Shown in pieces: positions 30,289 to 41,899 of a stretch of DNA of 64,000 nucleotides. Both the position numbers and the translations under genes were made by a program. The stretch's first letter is position 1; each line of letters begins with the position of its first letter. Source of the DNA: Saccharopolyspora ipomoeae (GTDB lineage: Bacteria > Actinomycetota > Actinomycetes > Mycobacteriales > Pseudonocardiaceae); contig NZ_JASAOF010000007.1 of assembly GCF_029952525.1 (NCBI RefSeq), positions 1 to 64,000 on the forward strand, read 5' to 3'. The notes under the pieces are model-generated. The model ran no database searches. It was not told the DNA's origin and saw nothing but the letters and a program-made list of their open reading frames with translations.

Positions 30289-32796
30289 GTGGCGGAGATG
30301 TCGGAAGTGTCGGCGGAACACGGGATTTCACCCGAACGGCTGCAGGCCGACCTCCAGCAGCGCTGGCTGCGCCACCGCAGGCTCGAACCCGTTCCCGACC
30401 AGCCCGTCGTCCACCTGCTGCGCGACGGCGACTCCGACCAGCTGCTCAGCTCGCTGGAGAACCACCTCGGCAGCAACGTCCCGCACGCGCGGCTCGACGT
30501 CGGCGAGGAACCGCCCAGCGTTGAACGGCGGCGCTCGGTGCAGATCCGCGATCTGCTGGACTCCGCCGCCGGATCGCTGCGCGAGCACGACTCGTGGCCG
30601 CGCGTGGGACGACTGCGGTTCCCGCGCTACACGATGCTCAGCTGGCTCCTGCAGCAGAACGACCAGCGACCCGAGCTGACCCACCGCCCGGGCAGCAACA
30701 TCCGGGACCGGCTGCACGACTACCTGATCGAACGGGGACGCCGAAGGCGCAAGAACGAGGCCGACGGCGAATCGCGTTCCGCTGCCTGGAACTCCGCGGC
30801 CGAGCAGCTCCCGTGGTACCTGTTCGTGCTGTCGCTCCTGCTGTTCCCGCTGTACTACGGCCTGTGGGTGCGGTTCGGGCGGGTGCCGCGCTGGTTCATG
30901 CGCCAGCACTACCTCGCGCCCCGCGAGTCCGCGGACTTCCCCGCGTTCGCGCAGCGGCTGATCTCCACGCCCTCGCAGTGGGAGAACGCCCAGGAGGTCC
31001 GCAAGCTCCTGGTGCACGCGTTCCTCGCCGACCTCTCCGACACCTACACGCGCCGCGTGTGGCGGTGGCGGTGGGTGCCGCGCGACAGCTACCCGGTGCT
31101 GCTGCTCGCGGACCTGGAGCCGGGCACGATCGGCGAGGCTCTCGTGGGACTGCTCAACGACGTGCGCAACGAGACCGGTGCCACCGATCCGCTGCTGGTC
31201 ATCGGCTCGGGTGCCGAGCCGTTGCGGGGCGAGGAGACCTCGCAGGGCTCGGCCGGGCTGGACGGGTGGCAGAAGTCGCTGCAGGACGCACGCCGACGCC
31301 GCTCCCCCACCGCCTGGTACGTGCCGCTGCGGGTGGGCAGCGCACCGGACGAGCCCGGCTTCGGCCGCGCCCTGCCGCTGCTCAAGCGCTCCCGCCTGCT
31401 GCGCCGGTTACCGGCGTTGGGGCTGATCGTGCTGCTGCTGGGCACGACCGGCGGGTACTTCGTGCACCGCGAGCAGCACTGCGGGCTGTGGACGCCGTGG
31501 GCGAACCCGGATCTGTCGACCACGGCGCTGTGGGAGTCCACCGGCGAGTGCATCGGGATCTCCGACGGCGGCTACCAGTTCTCCCGCGACATGGCCGACG
31601 CCGCCGAGCTCGTGCAGCTGCAGAAGATCATCGCCGAGCAGAACCGGCTCGCCGAGCAGAACCACGTGCAGTACCCCGACCGCCCGTACGCCACGATCGT
31701 CTACTTCGGCACGCTGACCACGGCCGACGCCGACTCCACCACGCTGGCCGGCACCGTCGAGGAGCTCAAGGGGCTGATCAACGCCCAGCGCGACGCCCGG
31801 ATCGCGCAGCTCCCGCTGCGCATCCTGCTGGCCAACGGCGGCGCGGCGATGCGGCGCGGCGCGGAGGTGGCGGAGCGGATCGCCGCGCTGGCCGAGCGCG
31901 AGACCGAAGCGCCGGTCGTGGGCGTGGTCGGGATGGGCGGCAGCTGGCGCGGGACCGACGCGGCGATCAAGCGGCTGGAGCGGGCGACGCTGCCGATGGT
32001 GGGCATCACGACCTCCGCCGACCACCTGCCCGGGCTGAGCAAGCTCTACCACCAGATCGCGCCCTCGAACGCCCAGGAGGCCCGCGTCGTGGGTTCCTAC
32101 GTGCGGGCGATGCGACCGGCCCCGCCCACCGGGGTCACGGTCTACTACGACCAGAACGATCCCTACAGCAACAACCTGGCCGAGGACGTGCACCGCGAGC
32201 TTGCTCCGAGCACGCCCCGGCTCCGGATGGACCCGCGCGGCAACCCCACCGCGTTCTGGCAGGAGATCCCGTGCGGGCAGGACGAACTGGCGTTCTTCAG
32301 CGGGCGCGCCGACCAGCTGGGCGCGTTCCTGAGCGCGGTGCAGCGCCGCTGCGGTGATCTGCCGAACTACCCGCGGTTGCTGGCCAGCGACGACACCACC
32401 AAGTTCGTGCTGGACCACGAGATGCGCGAGCGCCGCAACGTGGTGCTCGACTACGTCTCGTTCAACGGCGTGCCCGCCTGGGACAGCGGGCTCGACGGTC
32501 GTTCGCTGCTCGCCCGCGACTCGATCGCCGTGCTGCAGCAGGCGATCCTCAACGTCAAGGCCACCCCCAACGGCGTGCCGCTGAACGGGGCGACGGTGTG
32601 GAGCGGCATCAACCAGATCTACGGCCTGACGCCGGTCCACGGCACCAGCGGCGACATCGACTACGGATCGGCGTCCGGGCAGATCCCGGTGGACAAGGCG
32701 ATCTTCATCCTGCGCGTCCACGGCGGGACCCAGCAGACCGAGCGAATCCTGACCTGCGGCAAGCCGTTCGTCGAAGCAGGACCGTGCCCGGGCTGA
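30289..32796 (+). CDS. Two-TM membrane protein with periplasmic-binding-like domain
   Basis: An 835-residue protein of unknown function. Residues 1-170 are soluble and charged; the segment VVHLLRDGDSDQLLSSLENHL has the shape of a P-loop strand and helix but lacks the GxxxxGK[ST] residues. A membrane segment follows at about 175-195. Residues 196-370 look like the later part of a STAND-type NTPase (YPVLLLADLEPGTIGEALVGLLNDVRNETGATDPLLVIGS). A second membrane segment lies at about 374-391. From about 460 to the end is an exported type I periplasmic-binding fold (ATIVYFGTLTTAD, VGVVGMGGSW, GVTVYYDQNDPYSNNLAEDVHRE, YPRLLASDDTTKFV). It may sense an external ligand and signal inward. The start is GTG 30289 or ATG 30298. 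Confidence 0.7.
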   Translation: MAEMSEVSAEHGISPERLQADLQQRWLRHRRLEPVPDQPVVHLLRDGDSDQLLSSLENHLGSNVPHARLDVGEEPPSVERRRSVQIRDLLDSAAGSLREHDSWPRVGRLRFPRYTMLSWLLQQNDQRPELTHRPGSNIRDRLHDYLIERGRRRRKNEADGESRSAAWNSAAEQLPWYLFVLSLLLFPLYYGLWVRFGRVPRWFMRQHYLAPRESADFPAFAQRLISTPSQWENAQEVRKLLVHAFLADLSDTYTRRVWRWRWVPRDSYPVLLLADLEPGTIGEALVGLLNDVRNETGATDPLLVIGSGAEPLRGEETSQGSAGLDGWQKSLQDARRRRSPTAWYVPLRVGSAPDEPGFGRALPLLKRSRLLRRLPALGLIVLLLGTTGGYFVHREQHCGLWTPWANPDLSTTALWESTGECIGISDGGYQFSRDMADAAELVQLQKIIAEQNRLAEQNHVQYPDRPYATIVYFGTLTTADADSTTLAGTVEELKGLINAQRDARIAQLPLRILLANGGAAMRRGAEVAERIAALAERETEAPVVGVVGMGGSWRGTDAAIKRLERATLPMVGITTSADHLPGLSKLYHQIAPSNAQEARVVGSYVRAMRPAPPTGVTVYYDQNDPYSNNLAEDVHRELAPSTPRLRMDPRGNPTAFWQEIPCGQDELAFFSGRADQLGAFLSAVQRRCGDLPNYPRLLASDDTTKFVLDHEMRERRNVVLDYVSFNGVPAWDSGLDGRSLLARDSIAVLQQAILNVKATPNGVPLNGATVWSGINQIYGLTPVHGTSGDIDYGSASGQIPVDKAIFILRVHGGTQQTERILTCGKPFVEAGPCPG

Positions 32797-32804
32797 GGAA
32801 CGAC

Positions 32805-32840
32805 CGCGGGGCCGGGATTCGGTCGAATCCCGGCCCCGCG
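32805..32840. terminator. Bidirectional terminator
   Basis: A perfect 16-bp stem (32805-32820 and 32825-32840) with a four-base loop lies between the convergent PBP-domain gene and the symporter gene. It should terminate both transcripts. Confidence 0.85.
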
Positions 32841-32854
32841 CGCTCGTTCGCCCG

Positions 32855-34309
32855 TCAGGCGTCGGCGGTGACCTTCTCCTTCGGGTCCCAGCACTCGATC
32901 CCGGTGAGCTCCGGGAGGCGGTCGCGGGTGAAGACCGGGTCGAGGCCCTGGCGCCGCTGGTCGTTGTAGTCGCGCAGCAGCTTGAGGGCGACCGCGCTCA
33001 GCGGGGCGATGGCCGCGAGGTTGACCAGCGCCATCACGCCCATCGTGGTGTCCGCGAGGTTCCAGATCAGGTCCGAGGAACCGATCGCGCCCAGGAACAC
33101 CACGACCAGCACGATCCACTTGTAGCCGGTCCGCATCGCCGGGTTGCGGGTCAGGAAGCCCACGTTGGACTCGCCGTAGTAATAGTTGCCCAGCACCGAG
33201 GTGAAGGCGACCAGCAGGATGATCAGCGTCATCAGGTGCAGCGACCAGTTGCCCAGGTTGGCCTGCAGCGCTTCCTGGGTCATCGAGGCGCCGCGGTCTT
33301 CGTCACCGTAGGTGGGGTTGGACAGCAGCACGATGAACGCGGTCGTCGAGCACACCAGCAGGGTGTCGACGTAGACGCCGAGGGTCTGCACCAGGCCCTG
33401 CTTGACCGGGTGGCTGACCGAGGCCGTGGCACCGGCGTTCGGCGCCGAACCCAGACCGGCCTCGTTGGAGAACATGCCGCGCCGGACGCCCTGCACGATC
33501 GCCGCACCGAGGCCGCCGCCCGCGATCGCCTCGAAACCGAAGGCGTGCGAGAAGATCTGGCCGATGATGCCGGGCAGCTCGCCGATGTTGAGCACCACGA
33601 TGACCAGGCCGAGCAGCATGTACAGGCCCGCCATGAACGGCACCAGCAGCTCGGCGACGTGCGCGATCCGGCGCACCCCGCCGAAGATGATCAGCGCGGT
33701 CAGCGCGACCAGCGCCACGCCCAGCACCGGCGCCAGCCAGCCGTCGCCGTTGACCCCGGTGGCCTCGGCGGAGGTGACGATCGCGTCGACGATCGTGTTG
33801 GCCTGCACGGCGGTGAACACGAATCCGAACGTCACGGTGATGACCACGGCGAACAGCACGCCCATCCAGCGCGCCCGCAGACCGTGCAGCATGTAGTAGG
33901 CCGGGCCGCCGCGGAAACCGGACTTGTCCCGCACCTTGTACAGCTGCGCCAGGGTGGACTCGACGAAGCTCGCCGCACCCACGACCAGGCCCATCGTCCA
34001 CATCCAGAACACCGCGCCCGGGCCGCCGAGGGCGATGGCGGTGGCCACACCGGCGATGTTGCCGGTGCCGATGCGGGCGGCGGCGGAGATCGCGAACGCC
34101 TGGAACGACGAGATCGCCTTCCCGCCGTCCTCGGCGACCTCGGCCTTGCCGACCATCGCGCGGACCATCTCCGGGATCATCCGGACCTGCACGGCTTTCG
34201 ACCGCACCGTGAAGTACAGGCTCAGCACCGCGAGCACGGGAATGATCAGGTACAGCCAGAACGTGTCGTTCAACGCGACGATCGCGTCGTTGAGCGCTTC
34301 CACCGGCAC
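32855..34309 (-). CDS. Alanine or glycine:cation symporter (AGCS family)
   Basis: Sodium- or proton-coupled amino-acid importer with about 11 membrane segments over 484 residues. AGCS signatures are clear: AARIGTGNIAGVATAIALGGPGAVFWMW near residue 77, FRGGPAYYM near 133, and GMFSNEAGLGSAPNAGATASVSHPVKQGL near 277. NYYYGESNVGFL and the C-terminal WNLADTTMGVMALVNL segments are conserved in the family. The start is GTG at 34309 after an AAGGGAG site. It appears to be a single gene. The substrate is likely alanine or glycine by family. Confidence 0.93.
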   Translation of the reverse strand: MPVEALNDAIVALNDTFWLYLIIPVLAVLSLYFTVRSKAVQVRMIPEMVRAMVGKAEVAEDGGKAISSFQAFAISAAARIGTGNIAGVATAIALGGPGAVFWMWTMGLVVGAASFVESTLAQLYKVRDKSGFRGGPAYYMLHGLRARWMGVLFAVVITVTFGFVFTAVQANTIVDAIVTSAEATGVNGDGWLAPVLGVALVALTALIIFGGVRRIAHVAELLVPFMAGLYMLLGLVIVVLNIGELPGIIGQIFSHAFGFEAIAGGGLGAAIVQGVRRGMFSNEAGLGSAPNAGATASVSHPVKQGLVQTLGVYVDTLLVCSTTAFIVLLSNPTYGDEDRGASMTQEALQANLGNWSLHLMTLIILLVAFTSVLGNYYYGESNVGFLTRNPAMRTGYKWIVLVVVFLGAIGSSDLIWNLADTTMGVMALVNLAAIAPLSAVALKLLRDYNDQRRQGLDPVFTRDRLPELTGIECWDPKEKVTADA

Positions 34310-34615
34310 TCCCTTTCCGCATGTGGCGCGGGGTCTCTCGCGTCGGCGGGCACCGTTGGGTGCGACGCCCGGCGACTTTCACCGCGTACGTACTCAGCGC
34401 GGGCCGCCAGAGGTGGTGGCGGCCCGCGCATCGGCGGAAAGGCTACAAACGGGTTGAGAACGACCGGCCAGGGGGTGCCGGAATGGCATTCAGACCATCG
34501 TCCCGGTTCGGGCCGTTGCTCCGTTTCGACCCAGAATTTCCCATCTGCCCGGGGTTTCCGATCAACCCGGCGGGTCTGGTCAGCCCAGCGCGTCCGGTCA
34601 GCCCGGCACGTCCGG
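34310..34615. other. Intergenic region between the symporter and uvrA
   Basis: About 306 bases lie between the symporter start and the uvrA stop, both on the minus strand. No gene is supported. The half near the symporter should hold its promoter, but no clear boxes are visible. The half near uvrA is low-complexity and ends in an 18-bp tandem repeat. Confidence 0.6.

Positions 34616-34627
<12 letters not shown>
34574..34627. repeat. 18-bp tandem repeat across the uvrA stop codon
   Basis: Three 18-base units (34574-34591, 34592-34609, 34610-34627; pattern GTCCGGTCAGCCCAGCGC with one or two changes) run into the last codons of uvrA. Each unit contains the antisense of a TGA, so the stop is repeated in frame after the gene. 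Confidence 0.9.
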
Positions 34628-37468
<2,841 letters not shown>

Positions 37469-37813
37469 GGTGATCCCTTCGAAAAAGTTCTGGTGTTGCG
37501 CGAACGCGCCGGCTGCGAGCGGTCGCCCGCTGGAGGCAGCGGGACCGCCGGCGCGGCATCGGGTCGCGACGTTGCGACGTCCATGCTATTCCGGGGTACC
37601 GACAGTCTCGGACCGGTGGCTTCGGTGACCGGGCCTCGACCCAGCGTGTCACCCCAACGTGTGAGATGTGGCGCGATCCAGAGGTGGCTGCCCCCTCACG
37701 ACGATACGCAATGTCCCCCGGATTGAGCACTGTCCCCGGCATGGCCTGCGCGTTTACGCTCGGAGCTTCACATTCAGCGAATTCGCTCCCCTTCTCCCAC
37801 GCGAGGTAGAGCC
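37469..37813. other. Divergent promoter region of uvrA and the MPI-like gene
   Basis: This 345-base gap has no supported gene. It holds the PafBC-type promoter of uvrA at 37583-37605 and, presumably, the promoter of the rightward gene. I see no clean LexA palindrome in it. Confidence 0.6.
37583..37605 (-). promoter_or_regulatory. PafBC-type (RecA-independent) DNA-damage promoter of uvrA
   Basis: On the minus strand CTGTCGGTA (37597-37605), eight bases, then TAGCAT (37583-37588) match the mycobacterial RecA-NDp motif TTGTCRGTG-N8-TAnnnT recognised with PafBC. uvrA is a known member of that regulon in mycobacteria. Confidence 0.7.
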
Positions 37814-38575
37814 ATGGCTGACAGCGTTCTCGGCACCGGCCGGTGGTCCGCGCCCGCCCTGACCGACGAGGTCGCCGACCACCTGGCCGCCATCGATCAC
37901 GCGACCGAGGTCCTGGTGCGCTCGGCCGCGGGCCTCGACGAGCTCTCCGTCCGGCAGCCCAGCCTGCTGCCCGGCTGGAGCCGCGCGCACGTGCTCACCC
38001 ACCTGGCCCGCAACGCCGACGCCTGCTCCAACCTGCTGCTGTGGGCTCGCACGGGCATCGAGCACCCGATGTACGCCAGCCGCGACGACCGGGACCAGGC
38101 CATCCACAAGGGCGCTTCGCGCAGCCACCAGCTGCTGCTGGAGGACCTGACCGCCTCCGACGACCGGTTCCGCGTCGCCGCCCGCGCGATGCCCGACTCG
38201 GACTGGACCGCCGAGGTCGCGCTCTCCGGCGGCGACGTGGTCCCTGCCGCGCACGTGCTGCGGATGCGGCTGCTGGAGCTCTGGGTGCACCTGGTCGACC
38301 TGGACCACGAGGTCGACTTCGACGACATCCCGCACGACGACCTCGAACGGCTGCTGGAGGACGTGGTCCAGTTCTTCGGGGGCCGGCACGACGTCCCGGC
38401 GCTGTCGCTGGAGGTCGACTTCGGCACCCACCGCCGCACCTGGGACCTGCGCGGGACCACCTCGGAACCGGCCAGGGTCGAGGGCGAGGCCGCGGCGGTT
38501 CTGGGCTGGCTGCTCGGCCGCACCGGTCCCGAGGAGCTGCGCGGCGACGCACCGGAGCTCCCGCCCTGGATGTAG
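37814..38575 (+). CDS. Maleylpyruvate isomerase / mycothiol-dependent family protein
   Basis: A 253-residue protein of the DinB-like mycothiol-dependent maleylpyruvate isomerase family. The N-terminal four-helix domain shows LPGWSRAHVLTHLARNADAC near residue 54, with the metal-binding His in VLTHLA. ELWVHLVDLDHEVDFDDIP near 155 supplies the other metal ligands. The C-terminal part (about 175-253) is the smaller family-specific domain. Such proteins are widespread in mycothiol-making actinobacteria, and most have no proven substrate, so isomerase activity should not be assumed. It is 27 bases ahead of an MBL hydrolase and likely co-transcribed. Confidence 0.88.
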   Translation: MADSVLGTGRWSAPALTDEVADHLAAIDHATEVLVRSAAGLDELSVRQPSLLPGWSRAHVLTHLARNADACSNLLLWARTGIEHPMYASRDDRDQAIHKGASRSHQLLLEDLTASDDRFRVAARAMPDSDWTAEVALSGGDVVPAAHVLRMRLLELWVHLVDLDHEVDFDDIPHDDLERLLEDVVQFFGGRHDVPALSLEVDFGTHRRTWDLRGTTSEPARVEGEAAAVLGWLLGRTGPEELRGDAPELPPWM

Positions 38576-38602
38576 TGGGGTGCTCCTCGTAGGCTCGGCC
38601 GC

Positions 38603-39280
38603 GTGGAGCTTCAAGCTGAGTACACCGGACACGTGGAGCCCGGCGGCGCGGCCGCCCGCCGGGAACTGGACGCGCTGACGATCACCAAGATCTCCGTCGG
38701 CCCGATGGACAACAACGCCTACCTGCTGGTGTGCAAGAGCACCGGCGACGCGCTGCTGATCGACGCGGCCAACGACCCCGAGCGGCTGAGCGACCTGCTC
38801 GGTCACGACGAGCGCAGGCCGCGGCTGCGCACCATCGTCACCACCCACCAGCACGGCGACCACTGGCAGGCGCTGGGCGCGGTGGCCGGCGCGACCGGCT
38901 GCTTCACCGTCGCGCACCCGGCCGACGCCGAGGAGCTGCCGGTGCCGCCCGACCGCCTGGTCGAGCACGGCGACACCGTCGCCGTCGGCGACTCGGAGCT
39001 GTCGGTGATCCACCTGCGCGGGCACACCCCGGGCTCGATCGCCCTGGTCTACCGGGACCCGGCGGGTCACCCGCACCTGTTCACCGGCGACTCGCTGTTC
39101 CCGGGCGGGGTCGGCCGCACGACCTCACCGGAGGACTTCAAGTCCTTGGTCGACGACGTCGAGAACCGGATCTTCGCCGAGCTGCCCGACGACACCTGGT
39201 TCTACCCGGGCCACGGCGACGACTCCACGCTCGGCACCGAACGCCCCAACCTCCCCGAGTGGCGCGAACGCGGCTGGTGA
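38603..39280 (+). CDS. MBL-fold metallo-hydrolase (glyoxalase II-like)
   Basis: Zinc-dependent hydrolase with the metallo-beta-lactamase fold. The metal motif THQHGDHWQA is near residue 81. Further ligands are in HLRGHTPGS near 139, FTGDSLFPGG near 160, and YPGHGDDSTLG near 205. The pattern fits hydroxyacylglutathione-hydrolase-like proteins, which in actinobacteria may act on mycothiol thioesters. The 225-residue length is normal. The start is GTG at 38603. An equivalent gene stands by uvrA in M. tuberculosis. The substrate is unknown. Confidence 0.9.
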   Translation: MELQAEYTGHVEPGGAAARRELDALTITKISVGPMDNNAYLLVCKSTGDALLIDAANDPERLSDLLGHDERRPRLRTIVTTHQHGDHWQALGAVAGATGCFTVAHPADAEELPVPPDRLVEHGDTVAVGDSELSVIHLRGHTPGSIALVYRDPAGHPHLFTGDSLFPGGVGRTTSPEDFKSLVDDVENRIFAELPDDTWFYPGHGDDSTLGTERPNLPEWRERGW

Positions 39281-39286
39281 CCCCGA

Positions 39287-39327
39287 GTCGGGGGCGGACC
39301 ACACCGATCACCCAGGCCGCCCCCGAC
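39287..39327. terminator. Terminator between the MBL and Fic genes
   Basis: An 11-bp perfect inverted repeat (GTCGGGGGCGG at 39287-39297 and its complement at 39317-39327) begins six bases past the MBL stop. Its right arm overlaps the 3' end of the convergent Fic gene. Confidence 0.65.
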
Positions 39328-40489
39328 GCCCCGCCTTCCCCGCGAACGAGTCCAACGCCAGCAACACCTCATCGCTGCGCCAGCACCGGTTGCGCTTCAT
39401 CCCGCTGAACTCGGTGACGATCCCCGCCTCCTCCAGTTCGGCGAATGCCCTCCGCGCAGCCGACGAGCTGATCGCCATCTCGCGCTGGGCGAAAGCGGTG
39501 TCCATGACCGGCTGCCTGGCGAGCGCGTCCAGGATTCGGTGAGCGGCCGAGTCGCGACGAGCCCGCACCTTCTCCCGCCACTCGGACCGGATCGCCCGGA
39601 TCTCCTCGACAAGCTCGCGTCCGTTGGCAATCGCCCGGAACGACGATTCGGCGAACGAACGCGCGATCGGCTCGATGTCCCCCGCGCGGTAAGCGGTGAG
39701 CGCGTCGAAGTAGCGATCCGGGTTCGTCAGCAGCCCTGCCGAGACCGGAACGGTGATGTTCCGCGTCAGCCCCTTCCCCCGCAGCATCGCGTGGACCAGC
39801 GCCCGGCCGGTACGCCCGTTGCCGTCACCGAACGGGTGGATGGTCTCGAACTGCGCGTGCGCGACGGCCGCGTGGCACAACACCGGAACGTCGTCCCGGT
39901 CCATGAACCTGACCAGGTCTTCGATCGCGGGAACGACGTGCTCGTGGCCAGGTGGGACGAATTCGGCGGAGTGCGGCGTGTTCCCGCCGATCCACACGGC
40001 ATCGGTTCGCCACCGCCCTCCCGGGATCCGGGGATTGGCATCGCCGAACAGCGCCTTGTGCATCTCCAGGATCGTGGTGGCGTCGAGCCGATCGGAGAGT
40101 CTGATCGCGGCGTTCATGGCCCGCGTGTTCGCGGCGATCTCAGTTGCGTTCCGCTTGCTGGTGTCACCGAGCTCCGCCAGCGCGATGGCTTTCGCCGACG
40201 CGCTGAGGTGCTCGATCTCCGAGGAGGACGCGGATTCGGTGCGCAACAGCACGGCCGCGAACGGAGCGATCTCCCCACCCATCTCCCCGTCGAACCGGGC
40301 GATCTCGAACGATGCTTCGTCGACCAGCGCCGATGTGGAGGTGGACAGCCGGGGATCGAGGTCCGCGATCTCCGGGACGATCGCTGACTGGTACTCCCCG
40401 TACCTCCGTTCGCGGCGACTCAGCCCTGCGAACGGTTCCCAGGCGGTGTGCTCATATCCGATGGCGGGCCAGTTGGTATCGGTCCCCAC
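39308..40489 (-). CDS. Fic-family protein with C-terminal winged helix
   Basis: Fic/DOC AMP-transferase-fold protein of 393 residues. The active motif is complete: HPFGDGNGRTGR near residue 214, with catalytic His and phosphate-binding residues. The N-terminal Fic_N region carries TESASSSEIEHLS near residue 85, which aligns with the inhibitory [S/T]xxxE[G/N] helix but has His where Gly or Asn is usual. The last 80 residues look like a winged helix (TAFAQREMAISSSAARRAFAELEEAGIVTEF), so it may also bind DNA. The start is GTG after GGAGG. No partner antitoxin is beside it. It is divergent from a primase-polymerase gene. Confidence 0.92.
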   Translation of the reverse strand: MGTDTNWPAIGYEHTAWEPFAGLSRRERRYGEYQSAIVPEIADLDPRLSTSTSALVDEASFEIARFDGEMGGEIAPFAAVLLRTESASSSEIEHLSASAKAIALAELGDTSKRNATEIAANTRAMNAAIRLSDRLDATTILEMHKALFGDANPRIPGGRWRTDAVWIGGNTPHSAEFVPPGHEHVVPAIEDLVRFMDRDDVPVLCHAAVAHAQFETIHPFGDGNGRTGRALVHAMLRGKGLTRNITVPVSAGLLTNPDRYFDALTAYRAGDIEPIARSFAESSFRAIANGRELVEEIRAIRSEWREKVRARRDSAAHRILDALARQPVMDTAFAQREMAISSSAARRAFAELEEAGIVTEFSGMKRNRCWRSDEVLLALDSFAGKAGRRGRPG

Positions 40490-40528
40490 GAGCTCACCTC
40501 CCCTGCGATCCGACCGTACCCCCTCAGC

Positions 40529-40559
40529 TTACGCCCACTTCTGAGATAAGTGGGCGTAA
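40529..40559. promoter_or_regulatory. Palindromic operator candidate between fic and the LigD-like gene
   Basis: A perfect 12-bp inverted repeat (TTACGCCCACTT at 40529-40540 and AAGTGGGCGTAA at 40548-40559) with a seven-base centre sits 40 bases ahead of the Fic gene start. It may be an operator for the winged-helix Fic protein itself; this is inferred from position. Confidence 0.55.
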
Positions 40560-40639
40560 ACAGCCGCGAGTCGCACGGCTGCAGGTGTCGGGGAGCGGGC
40601 CTAGTCTGGTTTTTCGGAGGGCGAGCACCGGAGGTCGTC

Positions 40640-41638
40640 GTGGGCGAGGCCGTGACGCTGGACATCGGGGGCACCGAGGTGTCGGTGTCGCACCCGGACA
40701 AGGTGTTCTTCAAAGCGCGCGGTGAGACCAAGATGGATCTCGTGCGCTACTACCAGGCGGTGGCCGAGCCGCTGCTGAGCACGCTCGGCGGGCATCCGTT
40801 GCTGATGGAGCGCTACCCGGACGGGGCGAGCGGCAAGTCCTTCTTCCAGAAGCGGGTGCCCGCCTCGGCGCCGGAGTGGCTGCGCACGACCGTGGTGGAG
40901 ACGCCGAACGGGACCACCAGCGACGCCCTGGTCGCCGCCGATCTCGCGCACGTCATCTGGGCGGTCAACTTCGGGTGCCTCGGCTTCCACGTGTGGCCCT
41001 ACCAGGCCGGGCACCCGGACGTCGTCGACGAGCTGCGCATCGACCTCGACCCCTCGCCCGGTGTCGGGTTCGCCGAGATCCGCGAAGCAGCCTCCCGGAC
41101 CCGCGAGTTCCTGGCCGAGGACGGCATCGACGTGCGGGTGAAGACCTCGGGTTCGCGCGGCCTGCACCTCTACGTCGCGCTGCGCCCGGAGTGGGACAGC
41201 TACCGGGTGCGGGCCGCGGCCGTGGCGCTGGCCCGCGAGCTCGAACGCCGCCACCCCGACCTGATCACCGCGAAGTGGTGGAAGGAGGAGCGGGGCAGGC
41301 GCGTGTTCGTCGACTTCAACCAGAACGCCCCGCACAAGACGGTTTTCGGCGCGTGGTGCGCGCGGCCCAGGGTGGGCGGCCAGGTGTCGACGCCGATCGG
41401 CTGGGACGAGCTCGACGACGTGGACCCCGATCAGCTGACCATCGCGACCGTGCCCGGCAGGCTCGCCGAGCGCGGTGATCCGTGGGCCGACGCCCGGCCG
41501 CAGTCGATCGAGCCGCTGCTGGAACGCTACGACCGGGACATCGCGGCGGGGATGCAGGACGCGCCGTGGCCGCCGGTGTACCCGAAGCAGCCCAACGAGC
41601 CACCCCGGGTGGCACCCAGCAGAGCGAAGCGCGACTGA
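40640..41638 (+). CDS. LigD-type primase-polymerase (stand-alone PolDom)
   Basis: Archaeo-eukaryotic primase-family polymerase like the polymerase domain of LigD, which fills gaps in non-homologous end joining using NTPs or dNTPs. The 332-residue protein has ISHPDKVFFxxxG-like VSHPDKVFFKARGETKMDLV near residue 12, LLMERYPDG, FFQKR, the metal-binding DxD in ELRIDLDPSPG near 135, VKTSGSRGLHLYV near 168, and VFVDFNQNAPHKTVFGAWCARP near 225. GTG at 40640 follows a GGAGG site. No ligase or nuclease domain is fused, and no ku gene is nearby. Stand-alone PolDom proteins are common in actinobacteria. Confidence 0.92.
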   Translation: MGEAVTLDIGGTEVSVSHPDKVFFKARGETKMDLVRYYQAVAEPLLSTLGGHPLLMERYPDGASGKSFFQKRVPASAPEWLRTTVVETPNGTTSDALVAADLAHVIWAVNFGCLGFHVWPYQAGHPDVVDELRIDLDPSPGVGFAEIREAASRTREFLAEDGIDVRVKTSGSRGLHLYVALRPEWDSYRVRAAAVALARELERRHPDLITAKWWKEERGRRVFVDFNQNAPHKTVFGAWCARPRVGGQVSTPIGWDELDDVDPDQLTIATVPGRLAERGDPWADARPQSIEPLLERYDRDIAAGMQDAPWPPVYPKQPNEPPRVAPSRAKRD

Positions 41639-41668
41639 CCGAGAAGCGTTGCCTTGTACTTGTTTTCG

Positions 41669-41899
41669 CTAGACCGACATGCGCGGCACCTCGAGGACCG
41701 CTTGGGCGACCCTGCGGGCCTCGGAGTGGCAGTCGTCGCAGGTCCGCCACAACCAGGCCTCCTTGGTCGCGTCGGCGACGACCTCCTGGCTGCACAGGGT
41801 GTTGACGAGCATGCCGCTCGGGTAGGCGTTGCCCCACGGGCGCTTGTCGAGACTCGCGTGCCGTCGTCCATCCGCCGGCACCCAGTGAAACGGATACAT
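41669..41899 (-). CDS. Small zinc-finger-like protein
   Basis: A 76-residue protein starting MYPFHWVPADGRRHASLD. It has a single Cys in VNTLCSQEVVAD and a CxxC pair in WRTCDDCHSEARRVAQ, plus several His, so a small zinc site is likely. Such short proteins recur in Pseudonocardiales genomes, often beside HTH/DUF397 pairs; function unknown. ATG at 41899 is chosen because the frame upstream does not look like the conserved part. It is divergent from the HTH gene. Homology is from memory of the pattern only. Confidence 0.6.
   Translation of the reverse strand: MYPFHWVPADGRRHASLDKRPWGNAYPSGMLVNTLCSQEVVADATKEAWLWRTCDDCHSEARRVAQAVLEVPRMSV

Noticed and set aside
37469-37500. LexA box near the uvrA start
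   Set aside because: Only one half resembles a LexA site; the PafBC-type motif further upstream is a much better match.
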